DNA of 61,645 nucleotides from Peptococcaceae bacterium (GCA_012517475.1 JAAYUV010000066.1:1-61645), one strand, 5' to 3'. Counted from the stretch's first letter, positions 12,215 to 22,698 are shown. Numbers and translations are program-made. The notes: generated by a model from the letters alone, not told the origin.

Positions 12215-13552
12215 CTAGTTTGCTTTTATTTTTGTGAGAATGTCATTAATACTTTTCTCTACTAAAGGGTCTCTTTTTCTAAGTTCACTGATTTTATCAC
12301 AGGCGTGGATCACTGTAGTATGATCGCGGCCGCCAAATTTTTCGCCGATTTGAGGTAAGGATAAATCAGTTAATTCTCTGCATAAATACATTGCAATTTG
12401 TCTTGGAAAAGCAACTGTTCTGGTTCTTTTCTTTTGCTTAAATTCCTGAATTGACATTTTATAATGGTCGGCAACTACTTTTTGGATGATTTCAAGAGAA
12501 ATTGCTTTTTGGTTTTTTTGAGGAAGCATATCTTTTAGGATTTCTTCTGCCAGATGAACTGTAATAGGTTGATTTGTCAGCATACAATAAGCGGTGATTT
12601 TACTGAGGGCGCCTTCCAGTTCCCGAATATTTGATTGTATTTCGGAAGCAATAAAAATAATGATTTCATCCGGGACAATAATATTTTCAAGTTGCGCTTT
12701 CTTTCTTAATATGGCTATACGGGTTTCATAATCAGGAGGATTGATATCCGTTGTAAGACCCCATTCAAATCTTGAGCGTAATCTTTCTTCTAATGTAGGA
12801 ATTTCTTTTGGCGGACGGTCAGAAGAAATGATAATTTGCTTATTGGCTTCATATAGTGTATTAAAGGTATGGAAAAACTCTTCCTGGGTACCTTCTTTTC
12901 CCGCGAGAAATTGAATATCGTCAATTAACAAGACATCAATTTTACGATATGTATTTCGGAATTCCACTTGCCGTTCATAACGGATGGAATCGATCATCTC
13001 GTTCGTAAATTGTTCTCCTGTTACATATAGTATTTTCATGGAGGGAAAATTCTTTGTAATCACATGACTGATGGCATGCATCAGATGAGTTTTTCCAAGA
13101 CCGCTGCCGCCGTAAACAAATAGAGGATTATATGATTTTGCCGGTGATTCGGCTACTGCTAAAGCTGCTGCATGAGCAAACCTGTTTCCGTTTCCAATAA
13201 CGAATGTATCAAAAGTATATTTTGGGTTTAAAGAATGTGACAGTACTCCAAAATTCATTCCCTGGGCTTCCGCAGGCATTTCCACTGTTTGATCCTGTTC
13301 TGCAATAAAGCGTAAAGTTACAGGCTCATTCAGGTAATTTTGAACTGTGGATTTTATTAATGCGGAATACCTGCTCTCTAACCAATCTTTTGCAAATTCA
13401 TTGGCAACACTGATCGTAAGTTTATTATTGGAAAAATCAATTAATTTCGTAGAAGAAAGCCATGTTTCGAAACTTGGTTTAGACAATTCACTTTTTAATT
13501 TTTCAAGGATATTTTCCCAGAAAGCATTTAAGTATATTGTGTTAGGAGACAT
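12215..13552 (-). CDS. dnaA: Chromosomal replication initiator DnaA
   Basis: AAA+ ATPase that binds DnaA boxes and opens oriC. The 445-residue form starts at MSPNTIYLNAFW, behind AGGAGGT; the in-frame ATG 69 bp upstream lacks such a site. Domain I is at about 1-85, followed by a short linker. Walker A GGSGLGKTHL is at 148-157, with Walker B LLIDDIQFL after it. The C-terminal DNA-binding domain carries the signature GGRDHTTVIHA. DnaA boxes lie on both sides of the gene, so it probably regulates itself. Confidence 0.98.
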   Translation of the reverse strand: MSPNTIYLNAFWENILEKLKSELSKPSFETWLSSTKLIDFSNNKLTISVANEFAKDWLESRYSALIKSTVQNYLNEPVTLRFIAEQDQTVEMPAEAQGMNFGVLSHSLNPKYTFDTFVIGNGNRFAHAAALAVAESPAKSYNPLFVYGGSGLGKTHLMHAISHVITKNFPSMKILYVTGEQFTNEMIDSIRYERQVEFRNTYRKIDVLLIDDIQFLAGKEGTQEEFFHTFNTLYEANKQIIISSDRPPKEIPTLEERLRSRFEWGLTTDINPPDYETRIAILRKKAQLENIIVPDEIIIFIASEIQSNIRELEGALSKITAYCMLTNQPITVHLAEEILKDMLPQKNQKAISLEIIQKVVADHYKMSIQEFKQKKRTRTVAFPRQIAMYLCRELTDLSLPQIGEKFGGRDHTTVIHACDKISELRKRDPLVEKSINDILTKIKAN

Positions 13553-13825
13553 TTTGAAACCTCCTGTTGTATAATTAGATAGAAAAAGTTCAGAAAAAAA
13601 TATACACAAATATATTAACAATTTGTGGATAACGATTTAAATTATGAGGAAAATTATCAATGGCAATATAAGCAGAATTATTCAGTAAATAGTAAACTTA
13701 TCATAACAAGTTTTCCTATGGTTATCAACAATTAATTAAGGGTATTCACATCTCGGCACATGTATTATAGCCTTATCTACAGCCTTATCTACAAGATTTC
13801 AACAGGAATGGAATCTTTGAATTTC
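13553..13825. other. oriC, upstream part: DnaA box cluster
   Basis: This non-coding stretch between divergent dnaA and rpmH contains one perfect DnaA box (TGTGGATAA at 13624-13632) and one-mismatch boxes at 13722-13730 (TTATCAACA), 13773-13781 and 13785-13793 (both TTATCTACA), plus weaker sites. Gene direction changes here. With the cluster between dnaA and dnaN this gives a two-part origin as in Bacillus. Confidence 0.85.
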
Positions 13826-13855
13826 TTGACATGGTAAAAATATTTAGAGTATAAT
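13826..13855 (+). promoter_or_regulatory. Promoter of rpmH-rnpA
   Basis: TTGACA (13826-13831) and TATAAT (13850-13855) are both consensus, separated by 18 bp, 61 bp upstream of rpmH. Confidence 0.8.
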
Positions 13856-13916
13856 TTTCTGTAGTCTGTTTTTATAATTTTAACTTTTAATTGCTATTTT
13901 TAAGGGGGTGTTTGCA

Positions 13917-14051
13917 TTGAAGAGGACATATCAACCAAAATCCCGTCGTCATAAAAGAGTTCATGGATTCTTAGAGAGGATGAGAACTACCGGCGGTAGA
14001 AATGTACTAAGACGTCGTCGTTTGAAAGGTCGTAAGAAGTTAGCTGTTTAG
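13917..14051 (+). CDS. rpmH: 50S ribosomal protein L34
   Basis: Forty-four very basic residues with the L34 signature KRTYQPK and [15 protein letters not shown]. The start is TTG, behind AAGGGGGTG; the codon after it is AAG as in the family (MKRTYQ). It is the first gene of the conserved rpmH-rnpA-yidD-yidC-jag cluster right of the origin. Confidence 0.97.
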   Translation: MKRTYQPKSRRHKRVHGFLERMRTTGGRNVLRRRRLKGRKKLAV

Positions 14052-14105
14052 GGCCGCGTAAGTGTGGCCTTTTTTGTACTGCCCTTAATTCTAAGGAGGG
14101 CGCTT

Positions 14106-14450
14106 ATGCTGAAAAGAAATTACAGAATGCAAAAAAAGGCTAGTTTCCAGACTGTTTTTGCTCATGGGAAAAGTTATCCATCCAGACATGTCGTAATCTA
14201 TATATTTAAAGGGTATCCCAATAAATATGGGTTTATAGCGTCCAAAAAAGTAGGGAATGCTGTAAAAAGAAATCGCGCCAAGAGATTATTGCGTGAAGTT
14301 GTTCGGTTACATTTGGATGGGGTAAAAGAGAACTGTCAAATGATTCTGATCGCACGTACGGCTATTAATAATGCATCTATGGAGGAAATAGAAAAGTCAG
14401 TCCTTTATATTTGGAGAAAAGCGGGAATTTACAATGGGAAAAAAACGTAA
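14106..14450 (+). CDS. rnpA: Ribonuclease P protein component
   Basis: Basic protein partner of the RNase P RNA in tRNA 5' maturation. It has 114 residues from MLKRNYRMQ, with AAGGAGGG seven bases before that ATG; the longer frame from 14064 has no such site and overlaps the rpmH spacer. The RNP signature is [17 protein letters not shown]. Its last 17 bp overlap yidD. Confidence 0.96.
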   Translation: MLKRNYRMQKKASFQTVFAHGKSYPSRHVVIYIFKGYPNKYGFIASKKVGNAVKRNRAKRLLREVVRLHLDGVKENCQMILIARTAINNASMEEIEKSVLYIWRKAGIYNGKKT

Positions 14451-14661
14451 TATCATTCAAATTATTTTAATTGGACTGATCCTATTCTATCAGCGTTTTA
14501 TTTCTCCTCTAAAACCGCGTAGTTGTAGGTTTTATCCTACTTGTTCGGAATACGCCGTAGAAGCGATAAAGAAATATGGAGTACTAAGAGGGACAGGAAA
14601 AGCCATCGTAAGGGTCGCAAAGTGCCACCCTTTCCATCCCGGAGGGTATGATCCTGTTTAA
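14434..14661 (+). CDS. yidD: Membrane protein insertion efficiency factor YidD
   Basis: Seventy-five residues with the diagnostic [11 protein letters not shown] and [12 protein letters not shown], and a hydrophobic N-terminal stretch (about 7-18) that would lie along or in the membrane. It overlaps rnpA and is 11 bp before yidC, the standard arrangement. Confidence 0.96.
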   Translation: MGKKRNIIQIILIGLILFYQRFISPLKPRSCRFYPTCSEYAVEAIKKYGVLRGTGKAIVRVAKCHPFHPGGYDPV

Positions 14662-14672
14662 GGAGGGTTTTT

Positions 14673-15365
14673 GTGAGTACAGTCGTTCATGGAATGGCTA
14701 CGTTTCTTCAGTGGTTATTTACTTTTTCTTCAATGATTGGTTTGCCGTATTACGGTGTGGCTATTATCTTGTTTACCGTAATTATTAAGATACTTTTATA
14801 TCCATTAACCTGGAAACAAATGTCTTCTATGAGGAAAATGACGGAGTTACAGCCTAAAATGAAAGAACTCCAGAAGAAATATGCTAATGATAAGCAGAAA
14901 CTCAATCAGAAGATCATGGAATTATATAGTAAAGAGCAAGTAAATCCCTATGCTGGATGTCTGCCCTTAGTTATTCAGCTTCCTATTTTATGGGCATTCT
15001 ATCAAACTCTTTACAGTTTTCCATATGGCAATGATGCTAGTATATGGTTTTTTGGATTTGATATTACCAAAGCATATGGTTTTGCTGTTTCTTACCATTT
15101 AGTTTTGCCTTTACTTGCTGCAGTTACCACTTATTTTATGTCTAAAGTCTCTACTCCTACTAATCCCGGATCATCTGCCCCGAACGGTACAGAACAAACG
15201 CAAAAAATTATGTTGATATTTATGCCATTTTTTATGGCTTATATTGTTGCCACATTGCCTTCGGGTCTCGGTTTCTACATTATAACGATGAATATTGTAT
15301 CCATGTTGCAGACAATCTATATTAATAAAAAATTGGCGGCAGAAAAGGAAAAAGCGGCAGTATAA
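14673..15365 (+). CDS. yidC: Membrane protein insertase YidC/SpoIIIJ family
   Basis: Oxa1-type insertase of 230 residues with a GTG start behind AGGAGGG. Hydrophobic segments at about 20-45, 95-115, 140-155 and 175-215 surround a basic coiled-coil loop (KMTELQPKMKELQKKY). The positively charged groove residue typical of the family fits ILLYPLTWKQ. No lipobox cysteine is seen at the N-terminus, unlike Bacillus SpoIIIJ. It is followed by khpB/jag. Confidence 0.95.
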   Translation: MSTVVHGMATFLQWLFTFSSMIGLPYYGVAIILFTVIIKILLYPLTWKQMSSMRKMTELQPKMKELQKKYANDKQKLNQKIMELYSKEQVNPYAGCLPLVIQLPILWAFYQTLYSFPYGNDASIWFFGFDITKAYGFAVSYHLVLPLLAAVTTYFMSKVSTPTNPGSSAPNGTEQTQKIMLIFMPFFMAYIVATLPSGLGFYIITMNIVSMLQTIYINKKLAAEKEKAAV

Positions 15366-15390
15366 TATATGTCACTGGAGGGGTATCACA

Positions 15391-16032
15391 ATGAAGGTAG
15401 CTGAAAAAACTGCTCGGACATTGGATGAAGCAATCGAAGCTTGTTTAGGCGAGCTTGGTGTTAAACGAGATCAGGTTTCTATTGAAGTTCTGGAGGAACC
15501 CGGAAAAAAAGGGTTATTTGGTCTGTTCGGCAGTAAGATGGCCAGAGTAAAAGTCACATATGAAGATGATGCTGGTACTTTAGCTTGTCAGTTCTTAAAA
15601 AAATTAACTGCTGCAATGTCTGTGAATGCTGATTTTGAAGTGTTTCGACGTGATGAACATGTCATGATTAATATTACCGGCTCGGATTTGGGTATTTTAA
15701 TCGGAAGAAGAGGGGATACTCTCGAGTCAATTCAATTTTTAACGAACCTCGCCGTTGCCAAAAAAGTATCAGATAAGACAAGAATCATTATAGATATTGA
15801 AGGATATCGCAAACGCCGTGAAGAAACTTTAGTCAAATTGGCCAAGAGGCTTGCTGATAAAGTGAAGAAAACAGGTAACCGGATTGTTTTGGAGCCGATG
15901 AGTCCTCAGGAACGACGAATTATTCATACTGCTTTACAGAATGAATGGAGAATATCTACTTTTAGCGAAGGTGAAGAACCCCACCGGAGAGTAGTGATTT
16001 CTTTAAAACGTAGTAATAAAGATGTTTCATGA
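15391..16032 (+). CDS. khpB: RNA-binding protein KhpB/Jag (SpoIIIJ-associated)
   Basis: This protein has 213 residues. The Jag-N domain is at 1-50 (AEKTARTLDEA, KKGLFGLFG). The KH domain in the middle has GILIGRRGDTLESIQ, and a C-terminal R3H domain has RRIIHTAL (Arg-x3-His). The start at 15391 follows GGAGGGG; the longer frame overlaps yidC in another frame. It binds RNA and influences cell elongation and sporulation in relatives. Confidence 0.95.
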   Translation: MKVAEKTARTLDEAIEACLGELGVKRDQVSIEVLEEPGKKGLFGLFGSKMARVKVTYEDDAGTLACQFLKKLTAAMSVNADFEVFRRDEHVMINITGSDLGILIGRRGDTLESIQFLTNLAVAKKVSDKTRIIIDIEGYRKRREETLVKLAKRLADKVKKTGNRIVLEPMSPQERRIIHTALQNEWRISTFSEGEEPHRRVVISLKRSNKDVS

Positions 16033-16033
16033 T

Positions 16034-16056
16034 AAAAGGGGGCGACCCCTTTTTTC
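16034..16056 (+). terminator. Terminator after khpB
   Basis: Perfect hairpin AAAAGGGG / CCCCTTTT with a short loop and a continuing T-run, ending the rpmH-khpB cluster. Confidence 0.85.
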
Positions 16057-16120
16057 ATACTCACTTATTTTTTCAAGCGGTGCATCTAAAAGAGTATTAT
16101 TTCACGGTTTTCGGGAGTGA

Positions 16121-17506
16121 ATGATTATGGATGACACGATTGTTGCTCTGGCAACGCCTCCGGGGGAGGGAGCAATACATATTGTCCGGATGAGCGGTAA
16201 GCTCTCAAAAATCATTGTAGACCGTTGTTTTAGACCGATTAATAAAGACAGATGGCAGGATGATCATAGTTTCACCCTTCATTTAGGGTGGTTTTATGCG
16301 GGAGAAACAAAGCTTGACCAAGTTCTGGCAGGAAGAATGAAAGGACCTTATTCCTACACAGGTGAAGATGTCTACGAAATTTATTGTCATGGCGGAATGA
16401 TTCCTGTCAGAAGAATCATTGAAACTTGTCTTCAGGAAGGAGCCCGTTTGGCAGAACCCGGGGAATTTACCAAGCGCGCTTTTCTAAACGGTAAGATGGA
16501 TCTGATTCAGGCTGAGGCGGTTGTCGACCTGATCACTTCGAAAACAGAGCTTTCGGCTGATCTGGCTTTGCTTCAACTTGGCGGAAGCCTTTCTTCACAA
16601 ATTGCTGATGTTCGTTCTGATATTTTGGATATACTATCTTATATTGAAGCAACCATTGATTTTCCGGAGGATGAAATCGATGATCTCGCTCTTGCGGAAT
16701 TATATGACAAGCTGGTGCGGGCCAAAGAAAAAGCTTCTGAAATCTTTAAGGGCAGCAAAACCGGGAAGATTATACGCGAAGGTTTATCGACAGTCATCGC
16801 CGGGAAACCGAATGTGGGGAAATCCAGTCTTCTTAATGCTCTTTTGAAAGAAGAAAGGGCAATCGTTACCGATATTCCGGGGACTACCAGGGACGAAATT
16901 CATGAATATGTTAAGATTGGTGAAGTATTGCTTCACTTGATTGATACGGCCGGAATTAGGGAAAGTCAGGACCCGGTTGAAATGATCGGAATTGAAAGGG
17001 CTTGGAAAGCCTTGAATATGGCTGACGTGATTCTCTTGCTTCTGGATGCCACAGAACTTCATACCCGGAGATTAACAAGGGAAGAAAAAATCATTCTTGA
17101 AGAATATGCTGATAAAACCATTGTCCTTATTAATAAGGTAGACTTAATATCTCAATGTGGATTAACTGAAACCTTCATTCCCCCTGAAGTTTTTGTACTG
17201 CCTTTTTCTGTGAAAGACAGGATAGGTTTTACAGAACTGGAAGAAGAAATCCTGAGAAGAGTTTTAGAAGGGGAGGCAGCGATATCCGCTGAACCTTTGC
17301 TTTCAAACATTCGTCAGATTATGGCCATGGAAAATTGTATACATTCCCTGGAGAAAGCCATGGAAGCTGTATACGCCAATGTTCCGTTTGATTTGGTTTC
17401 GATAGATGTCCGATCCGCTTTGGATGAGGTGTCCGCAATTACCGGGCAAAATGTTCAGGAAGATTTGCTAAGCAACATTTTTACGAGATTCTGTATTGGA
17501 AAGTAG
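16121..17506 (+). CDS. mnmE: tRNA uridine-5-carboxymethylaminomethyl modification GTPase MnmE
   Basis: GTPase that with MnmG modifies U34 of several tRNAs. It has 461 residues (459 if started at the ATG at 16127). The N-terminal folate-binding domain ([16 protein letters not shown]) is followed by a helical domain with an inserted G domain: [26 protein letters not shown]. The C-terminal CIGK carries the catalytic cysteine. It overlaps or abuts mnmG, the usual pair. Confidence 0.97.
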   Translation: MIMDDTIVALATPPGEGAIHIVRMSGKLSKIIVDRCFRPINKDRWQDDHSFTLHLGWFYAGETKLDQVLAGRMKGPYSYTGEDVYEIYCHGGMIPVRRIIETCLQEGARLAEPGEFTKRAFLNGKMDLIQAEAVVDLITSKTELSADLALLQLGGSLSSQIADVRSDILDILSYIEATIDFPEDEIDDLALAELYDKLVRAKEKASEIFKGSKTGKIIREGLSTVIAGKPNVGKSSLLNALLKEERAIVTDIPGTTRDEIHEYVKIGEVLLHLIDTAGIRESQDPVEMIGIERAWKALNMADVILLLLDATELHTRRLTREEKIILEEYADKTIVLINKVDLISQCGLTETFIPPEVFVLPFSVKDRIGFTELEEEILRRVLEGEAAISAEPLLSNIRQIMAMENCIHSLEKAMEAVYANVPFDLVSIDVRSALDEVSAITGQNVQEDLLSNIFTRFCIGK

Positions 17507-17513
17507 GTACATT

Positions 17514-19415
17514 GTGGAATACTTTGCAGGTAAATATGATGTTATCGTCGTTGGGGCAGGGCATGCCGGATGTGAAGCTGCCCTCGCTTCAGCACGTATG
17601 GGTTGTCAGACTTTATTGATTACGATTAACTTAGACCGTGTAGCCAATATGCCTTGTAATCCATCGGTTGGAGGTCCTGCCAAAGGGCATCTCGTTCGGG
17701 AGATTGATGCGCTGGGTGGTCAGATGGGAATTATTGCTGATCTGACATCCCTGCAGGCCAGATTATTAAATACAGGCAAAGGACCGGCTGTCCATGCTTT
17801 GCGAATTCAGTCCGATAAAAAAGCCTATCATTTAAAAATGTTGGAGGTTGTATTTAATCAGCCCGGATTAACATTGATTCAGGCGCTTGTAGAAAAATTA
17901 TATGTTGTGAATCAACGAATCTGCGGGGTAGTAACCAGGACCGGGGCAAGGTTCGAGGCATCCTCCGTTATCCTGACCAGCGGCACCTATTTAAGAGGAA
18001 AAATAATAATTGGAGAAGCGGTTTATGAAGGTGGTCCCGGTGGGGATATACCTTCTTTATCTCTTTCTCAGCACTTAAAGGATTTAGGGATTGAGCTGGG
18101 ACGTTTTAAAACCGGAACCCCTCCCAGGATTCAAAAACGGTCTGTAGATTTTTCAAAGTTTGTAATCCAGCCCGGGGACAGTATTGCAAGAAGATTTTCA
18201 TTTATGCCTACGGAGAGCATTTTTTGGGGTAATGATCCTGCTAAACAATTACCGTGCTGGTTGGGCTATACAACAGCTGATACACATGATATTATCCGGG
18301 GAAACCTGCATCGTGCTCCTTTATATACCGGGGTTGTTGAAGGTATCGGTCCCCGTTATTGTCCTTCCATTGAAGATAAAATTGTGCGCTTCGCACAAAG
18401 GGAAGCTCATCAGATTTTTCTTGAGCCGGAAGGATTTGATAGCGAGGAGTTGTATGTCGCCGGACTTTCTACAAGCCTGCCTGAAGAAATCCAATTAATG
18501 TTTTTCAGGAGTATACCGGGGCTGGAGAATGTCAGGATACTGCGTCCCGGCTATGCTATTGAATATGACTATGTTAAGCCATATCAGCTGTCATTAACTC
18601 TTGAAGTAAAAAACTGGCCCGGACTTTTTACTGCGGGGCAAATCAATGGTACATCCGGTTATGAAGAAGCTGCGGGTCAAGGATTGCTGGCAGGAATCAA
18701 TGCAGCACTTTTAGTCCGCGGCTCAGAACCTTTGGTGTTGAAGCGTTCCGATGGTTACCTGGGCGTTTTAGTCGATGATCTTGTGAATAAAGAAATCCGG
18801 GAACCTTATCGCTTGTTGACATCAAGAGCGGAATACCGTTTACTTCTCAGGCAGGATAATGCCGATCTCCGCTTGACTGAAAAAGGAAGAAATATCGGAT
18901 TGGTTCAGGAGGACAGGTGGAGGATTTTTCGGAAGAAAATTCATGAACTGGAGGAAGTTTCCCAGTTATGGAAGACATCTACTTTTTCTCCTTTGAATAC
19001 GGATATTCAGGAGATTCTTCTTCGGATAGGATCAACACCGTTAAAAAGCGGAGCCAAAGCGGAAGAACTGATAAAAAGACCTGAGATGACAATCGAACAT
19101 ATGTTTGGTATCCTGCCTGAATTACAGCGATATGAATATGAGGTTTTGGAAGAGGCAGCGATTCAATTAAAGTTTAAAGGATATATTGAAAAACAGCAGG
19201 AAGAAGTTGAACGTTTTATCCGTCTTGAAGAAAAAGCAATTCCGGCAGATATGGATTATTCTAAAATACGCGGGCTATCAAATGAAGCCCGTCAACGATT
19301 AAATGAAGTCAAACCTACTAATGTTGGACAAGCCTCGCGCATAAGTGGAGTGAATCCTGCCGATATCTCGGTGATATTGATCTATCTTGAGCAAAGAAGA
19401 AGGAGCAGTATTTAA
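17514..19415 (+). CDS. mnmG: tRNA uridine-5-carboxymethylaminomethyl modification enzyme MnmG
   Basis: FAD enzyme partner of MnmE. It has the dinucleotide fold [12 protein letters not shown] and the family signature [13 protein letters not shown], with a helical C-terminal domain that binds MnmE. The GTG at 17514 follows the mnmE stop by 7 bp and gives 633 residues. A TTG at 17496 would add six residues and overlap mnmE. The mnmG stop overlaps the rsmG start (TAATG). Confidence 0.97.
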   Translation: MEYFAGKYDVIVVGAGHAGCEAALASARMGCQTLLITINLDRVANMPCNPSVGGPAKGHLVREIDALGGQMGIIADLTSLQARLLNTGKGPAVHALRIQSDKKAYHLKMLEVVFNQPGLTLIQALVEKLYVVNQRICGVVTRTGARFEASSVILTSGTYLRGKIIIGEAVYEGGPGGDIPSLSLSQHLKDLGIELGRFKTGTPPRIQKRSVDFSKFVIQPGDSIARRFSFMPTESIFWGNDPAKQLPCWLGYTTADTHDIIRGNLHRAPLYTGVVEGIGPRYCPSIEDKIVRFAQREAHQIFLEPEGFDSEELYVAGLSTSLPEEIQLMFFRSIPGLENVRILRPGYAIEYDYVKPYQLSLTLEVKNWPGLFTAGQINGTSGYEEAAGQGLLAGINAALLVRGSEPLVLKRSDGYLGVLVDDLVNKEIREPYRLLTSRAEYRLLLRQDNADLRLTEKGRNIGLVQEDRWRIFRKKIHELEEVSQLWKTSTFSPLNTDIQEILLRIGSTPLKSGAKAEELIKRPEMTIEHMFGILPELQRYEYEVLEEAAIQLKFKGYIEKQQEEVERFIRLEEKAIPADMDYSKIRGLSNEARQRLNEVKPTNVGQASRISGVNPADISVILIYLEQRRRSSI

Positions 19416-20173
19416 TGTCTGAGTATAATCTCGATCTTGAGATCAGAAGCCAATTGCAATATCTAAAAGATATTGCTCTCAAAGGTTTTAACCTGGAACT
19501 AACGGAGGCACAGCTCTCAAAATTTTTGCGCTATACTCATCTCCTTTTAGATTGGAATCAGCGGGTTAACCTGACTGCTATTATTGAACCAGCTGAAATC
19601 ATGATAAAGCATTTCCTGGATTCCATGGTTTTTGTGAGATGGATCAAAAACGTCTATCCCCAACATACGTTAAGCTTGGGTGATCTTGGAACAGGGGCAG
19701 GTTTCCCTGGAATTCCCGTTAAAATATTGCTGCCTGAGGTCCATGTCATTTTAATTGATGCCTTGGCTAAAAGGGTAAACTTTCTTGATACAGTTATCAA
19801 TGAACTTGAATTATCAAATATACAACCTTGTCACGCCAGAGCCGAGGATATTGGGAGGGACCCGGTTTATCGGGAAAGACTTGATTTGATTACGGCCAGG
19901 GCTGTTGCTGAATTGCCGGTATTATTGGAATACGCTGTTCCTTTGCTTAAAGTAGGAGGCCGCCTTTTTGCGGCCAAGGGGCTTGATCCGGAAGGAGAAA
20001 TCGTTTCTTCGGAAAAAGCTCTGAAATTGCTGAATTGTGAGATCGAGCATTTGGAAAAATATCGCCTGGCAGAGGGAGCGGATCATCGTTCTTTAATTAT
20101 TATTAAAAAAAATGGACGAACTTCGGACAAATATCCTCGACCTGCAGGTAAACCAAAGAAGAATCCACTTTAG
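19415..20173 (+). CDS. rsmG: 16S rRNA (guanine(527)-N7)-methyltransferase RsmG
   Basis: SAM-dependent methyltransferase (GidB) of 252 residues with the glycine-rich SAM loop DLGTGAGFPGIP and an acidic residue ending the second strand (LIDALAKR). Its start overlaps the mnmG stop. A terminator follows, and no noc gene lies between rsmG and parA as it does in Bacillus. Confidence 0.96.
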   Translation: MSEYNLDLEIRSQLQYLKDIALKGFNLELTEAQLSKFLRYTHLLLDWNQRVNLTAIIEPAEIMIKHFLDSMVFVRWIKNVYPQHTLSLGDLGTGAGFPGIPVKILLPEVHVILIDALAKRVNFLDTVINELELSNIQPCHARAEDIGRDPVYRERLDLITARAVAELPVLLEYAVPLLKVGGRLFAAKGLDPEGEIVSSEKALKLLNCEIEHLEKYRLAEGADHRSLIIIKKNGRTSDKYPRPAGKPKKNPL

Positions 20174-20210
20174 CCATGTCGTCTTGTTTTTATTCTACTG
20201 TCAATTTTAG

Positions 20211-20243
20211 AAAGCGATCTGGAAGAACAGAACGCTTTTTTTG
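20211..20243 (+). terminator. Terminator after rsmG
   Basis: Stem AAAGCG / CGCTTT with a long loop, followed by a run of T. Beyond it, a TATAAT at 20307-20312 may serve parA, but no well-spaced -35 box is seen. Confidence 0.6.
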
Positions 20244-20358
20244 TGATTTTTTTATCTGGTTAAGTATTATTTAAAAATCATTGGCTTTTTTAGCATCATT
20301 TGATAGTATAATGAAGTAAATAGTTCAAAAAGTTTGGCAGATCTTAACGGGAGGAGAA

Positions 20359-21126
20359 ATGAATATGGCCAGAATTATCGCCATAGCAAATCAAAAAGGA
20401 GGAGTGGCTAAAACAACAACAGCAGTAAACCTTTCTTCAAGTTTAGTGGAGAAAGGAAAAAAAGTTCTCCTGATTGATCTGGATCCCCAGGGAAATGCCA
20501 CTAGTGGTAGCGGGATTCTGAAGCATCGTCTAACCAGATGCATATATGATGTAATTATTAATGAAGAAGATATTAAAAATGTCATTGTCGAGACAGAACT
20601 AAAAGATCTCAAGGTCGCTCCTGCCAGAATTGAACTTGCCGGGGCCGAAATAGAGTTGGTTTCCCAGATGTATCGTGAGGGAAAATTAGCAGGTGCTTTA
20701 AGGGAAGTAGCTAAAGAATATGACTTTATTCTCATTGATTGTCCGCCTTCTTTAGGGCTTCTTACTTTAAATGCTCTCTGTGCCGCAACGGATGTTTTGA
20801 TTCCGATTCAATGCGAATATTATGCTTTAGAGGGTCTCAGCCTGCTCGTCAATACATTGGAAAAGGTTAAGAAATCTATTAATAGGGATCTTCAGATTAT
20901 TGGAGTGCTCCTTACTATGTTTGATGCGAGAACAAATCTGTCCATTCAGGTCGTAGATGAAGTGAAAAATTATTTTCATGATAAGGTTTTTAGAACAATA
21001 ATTCCGAGAAATGTACGACTGAGTGAAGCCCCTAGTCATGGTCAGCCTATTAGCATATATGACAGCAAGTCCCGGGGGGCAGAAGTATATCGAGATTTAG
21101 CTGAGGAGGTTTTAGAGCGTGTCTAA
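20359..21126 (+). CDS. parA: Chromosome partitioning ATPase ParA (Soj)
   Basis: Deviant Walker ATPase of 255 residues (KGGVAKTT at 13-20; DLDPQGNAT; LIDCPPSLG). It acts with ParB-parS in origin segregation and regulates DnaA in relatives. Two ATG codons two codons apart follow GGGAGGAG. Its stop overlaps the parB start. Confidence 0.97.
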   Translation: MNMARIIAIANQKGGVAKTTTAVNLSSSLVEKGKKVLLIDLDPQGNATSGSGILKHRLTRCIYDVIINEEDIKNVIVETELKDLKVAPARIELAGAEIELVSQMYREGKLAGALREVAKEYDFILIDCPPSLGLLTLNALCAATDVLIPIQCEYYALEGLSLLVNTLEKVKKSINRDLQIIGVLLTMFDARTNLSIQVVDEVKNYFHDKVFRTIIPRNVRLSEAPSHGQPISIYDSKSRGAEVYRDLAEEVLERV

Positions 21127-21961
21127 AAAAGGCTTAGGAAGAGGACTCGGCGCTTTGATCACGGAAAGAGAAACCGAGAGCAGCGAAATTAAAGAGATTA
21201 TGTTGGTGGACATATTTCCGAATCCTGATCAGCCGAGAAGAGATTTTGATGAAGAAAAGTTAAAAGAACTTTCAGATTCTATTAAGGAGCATGGACTATT
21301 ACAGCCTATATTGGTGAAACCGGATGGAAACAAATATTATATCATAGCGGGAGAGAGAAGATACCGCGCTACTCAGCTTGCTGGGTTAGACCGGATTAGC
21401 TGTATTGTCCGGGATTGCTCGGAACAGGAAATGACAGAAAAGGCATTAATCGAAAATATTCAGCGTGATGATCTTTCCCCGGTTGAAGAAGGTTTGGCAT
21501 ATGCCCGTTTAATGAATGAGTATGGCCTTACACAGGAACAAGTTGCAAAAAGAGTAGGAAAAGGCCGGCCGACAATAGCGAATCTTCTGCGCATTATTCA
21601 ATTGCCTTCGGAAATACTGGATTTATTAAGAAAAGAAAGCATTTCCCTTGGACATGCTAAGGTCTTGCTGACTGTTGACAGCAAAGAAAAGCAAATTGCT
21701 CTGGGGGAAAAGGTATTTATTGAATCATTATCTGTCCGGGACCTCGAACTTCTAATTCAGAAGAAAGAAGAAAAAAAGCCTCCGGTTGCAGCCAAAAGGG
21801 CAAAATATGATTCTCTTCAGGATGTTGAAGAAAAACTAAGAGCTGTTTTTCAAACCAAGGTTTCCGTTAAAGGAAGTGAAGATAAAGGAAAAATAGAAAT
21901 TGACTATTATTCTAAGGAGGAATTGAATAGACTTTTGGAGACATGGAAGGTGGAAATCTAA
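21119..21961 (+). CDS. parB: Chromosome partitioning protein ParB (Spo0J)
   Basis: DNA-binding CTPase that spreads from parS. It has 280 residues with a GTG start inside the end of parA. The N-terminal ParA-interacting segment is KKGLGRGLGALI. The CTP-binding motif is AGERRYRA and ENIQRDDLSPVEE. The helix-turn-helix is at about 140-165 (TQEQVAKRVGKGRPTIANLLR), with a dimerisation domain at the C-terminus. A parS site begins 1 bp after its stop. Confidence 0.97.
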   Translation: MSKKGLGRGLGALITERETESSEIKEIMLVDIFPNPDQPRRDFDEEKLKELSDSIKEHGLLQPILVKPDGNKYYIIAGERRYRATQLAGLDRISCIVRDCSEQEMTEKALIENIQRDDLSPVEEGLAYARLMNEYGLTQEQVAKRVGKGRPTIANLLRIIQLPSEILDLLRKESISLGHAKVLLTVDSKEKQIALGEKVFIESLSVRDLELLIQKKEEKKPPVAAKRAKYDSLQDVEEKLRAVFQTKVSVKGSEDKGKIEIDYYSKEELNRLLETWKVEI

Positions 21962-21962
21962 A

Positions 21963-21978
21963 TGTTCCACGTGGAACA
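21963..21978. promoter_or_regulatory. parS centromere site
   Basis: The 16-bp palindrome TGTTCCACGTGGAACA matches the conserved parS consensus (TGTTNCACGTGNAACA). It lies immediately downstream of parB and about 8.4 kb from the DnaA box cluster. No other exact copy was noticed in this window. Confidence 0.95.
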
Positions 21979-22005
21979 TTTTAGTCGGACAGGAAGGAGA
22001 CCAAC

Positions 22006-22698
22006 GTGTTAGGAACAATCGTAAATTTCATTGCAATAGGTGTCGGAGGACTAGCAGGACTCTTTTTTGGGAAAGCTTTTCCTGAAAAATTAAAAACAAC
22101 CGTTATTCAGGGAATTGGATTAACAGTCATCATCATCGGTCTTCAAATGGCGATCAAGACCACTAATGTGCTTATTATCATAGCTAGTTTGGTATTAGGC
22201 GGTCTCATCGGGGAAAGCATTGATATAGAAGCAAGGCTTAATGATTTTGGAAAGTATCTGGAGAAAAAGCTATCGTCAAATGGAGAAGGCCAGTTTACAA
22301 AAGGCTTTGTTACCACCAGCCTGATATATTGTGTTGGAGCAATGGCTATTGTGGGATCCTTGGAGGACGGCCTTAATGGCAACCACAGTATTCTCTATGC
22401 AAAATCGGCGCTCGACGGGATTACGGCAATTGTTTTCTCGTCTTCGATGGGGGTAGGCGTTATTTTCTCGGCAATTCCTGTATTCTTATATCAGGGAAGC
22501 ATCTCTTTGTTTGCAGGTATGCTGCAAGGAATACTCTCAGAGCCGGTTGTCTTAGAGATGAGTGCGGTCGGCGGACTGCTTATTTTCGGGATCGGGATCA
22601 ATATGCTGGGTATCAAGGAAATCAAAGTTGGTAATCTTCTCCCGGGAATTTTTATAGCTGTTCCGCTTACCATATTATTCAAGCATTTTGGTTTATAG
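22006..22698 (+). CDS. DUF554 family membrane protein
   Basis: This is an integral membrane protein of 230 residues with about seven hydrophobic segments and glycine-rich stretches (VGGLAGLFFGK, ASLVLGGLIGE, YCVGAMAIVGSLEDG). These are features of the DUF554 (YdfK/YqgA) family. Its function is not established. The start is GTG. It lies 27 bp after parS. Confidence 0.85.
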   Translation: MLGTIVNFIAIGVGGLAGLFFGKAFPEKLKTTVIQGIGLTVIIIGLQMAIKTTNVLIIIASLVLGGLIGESIDIEARLNDFGKYLEKKLSSNGEGQFTKGFVTTSLIYCVGAMAIVGSLEDGLNGNHSILYAKSALDGITAIVFSSSMGVGVIFSAIPVFLYQGSISLFAGMLQGILSEPVVLEMSAVGGLLIFGIGINMLGIKEIKVGNLLPGIFIAVPLTILFKHFGL

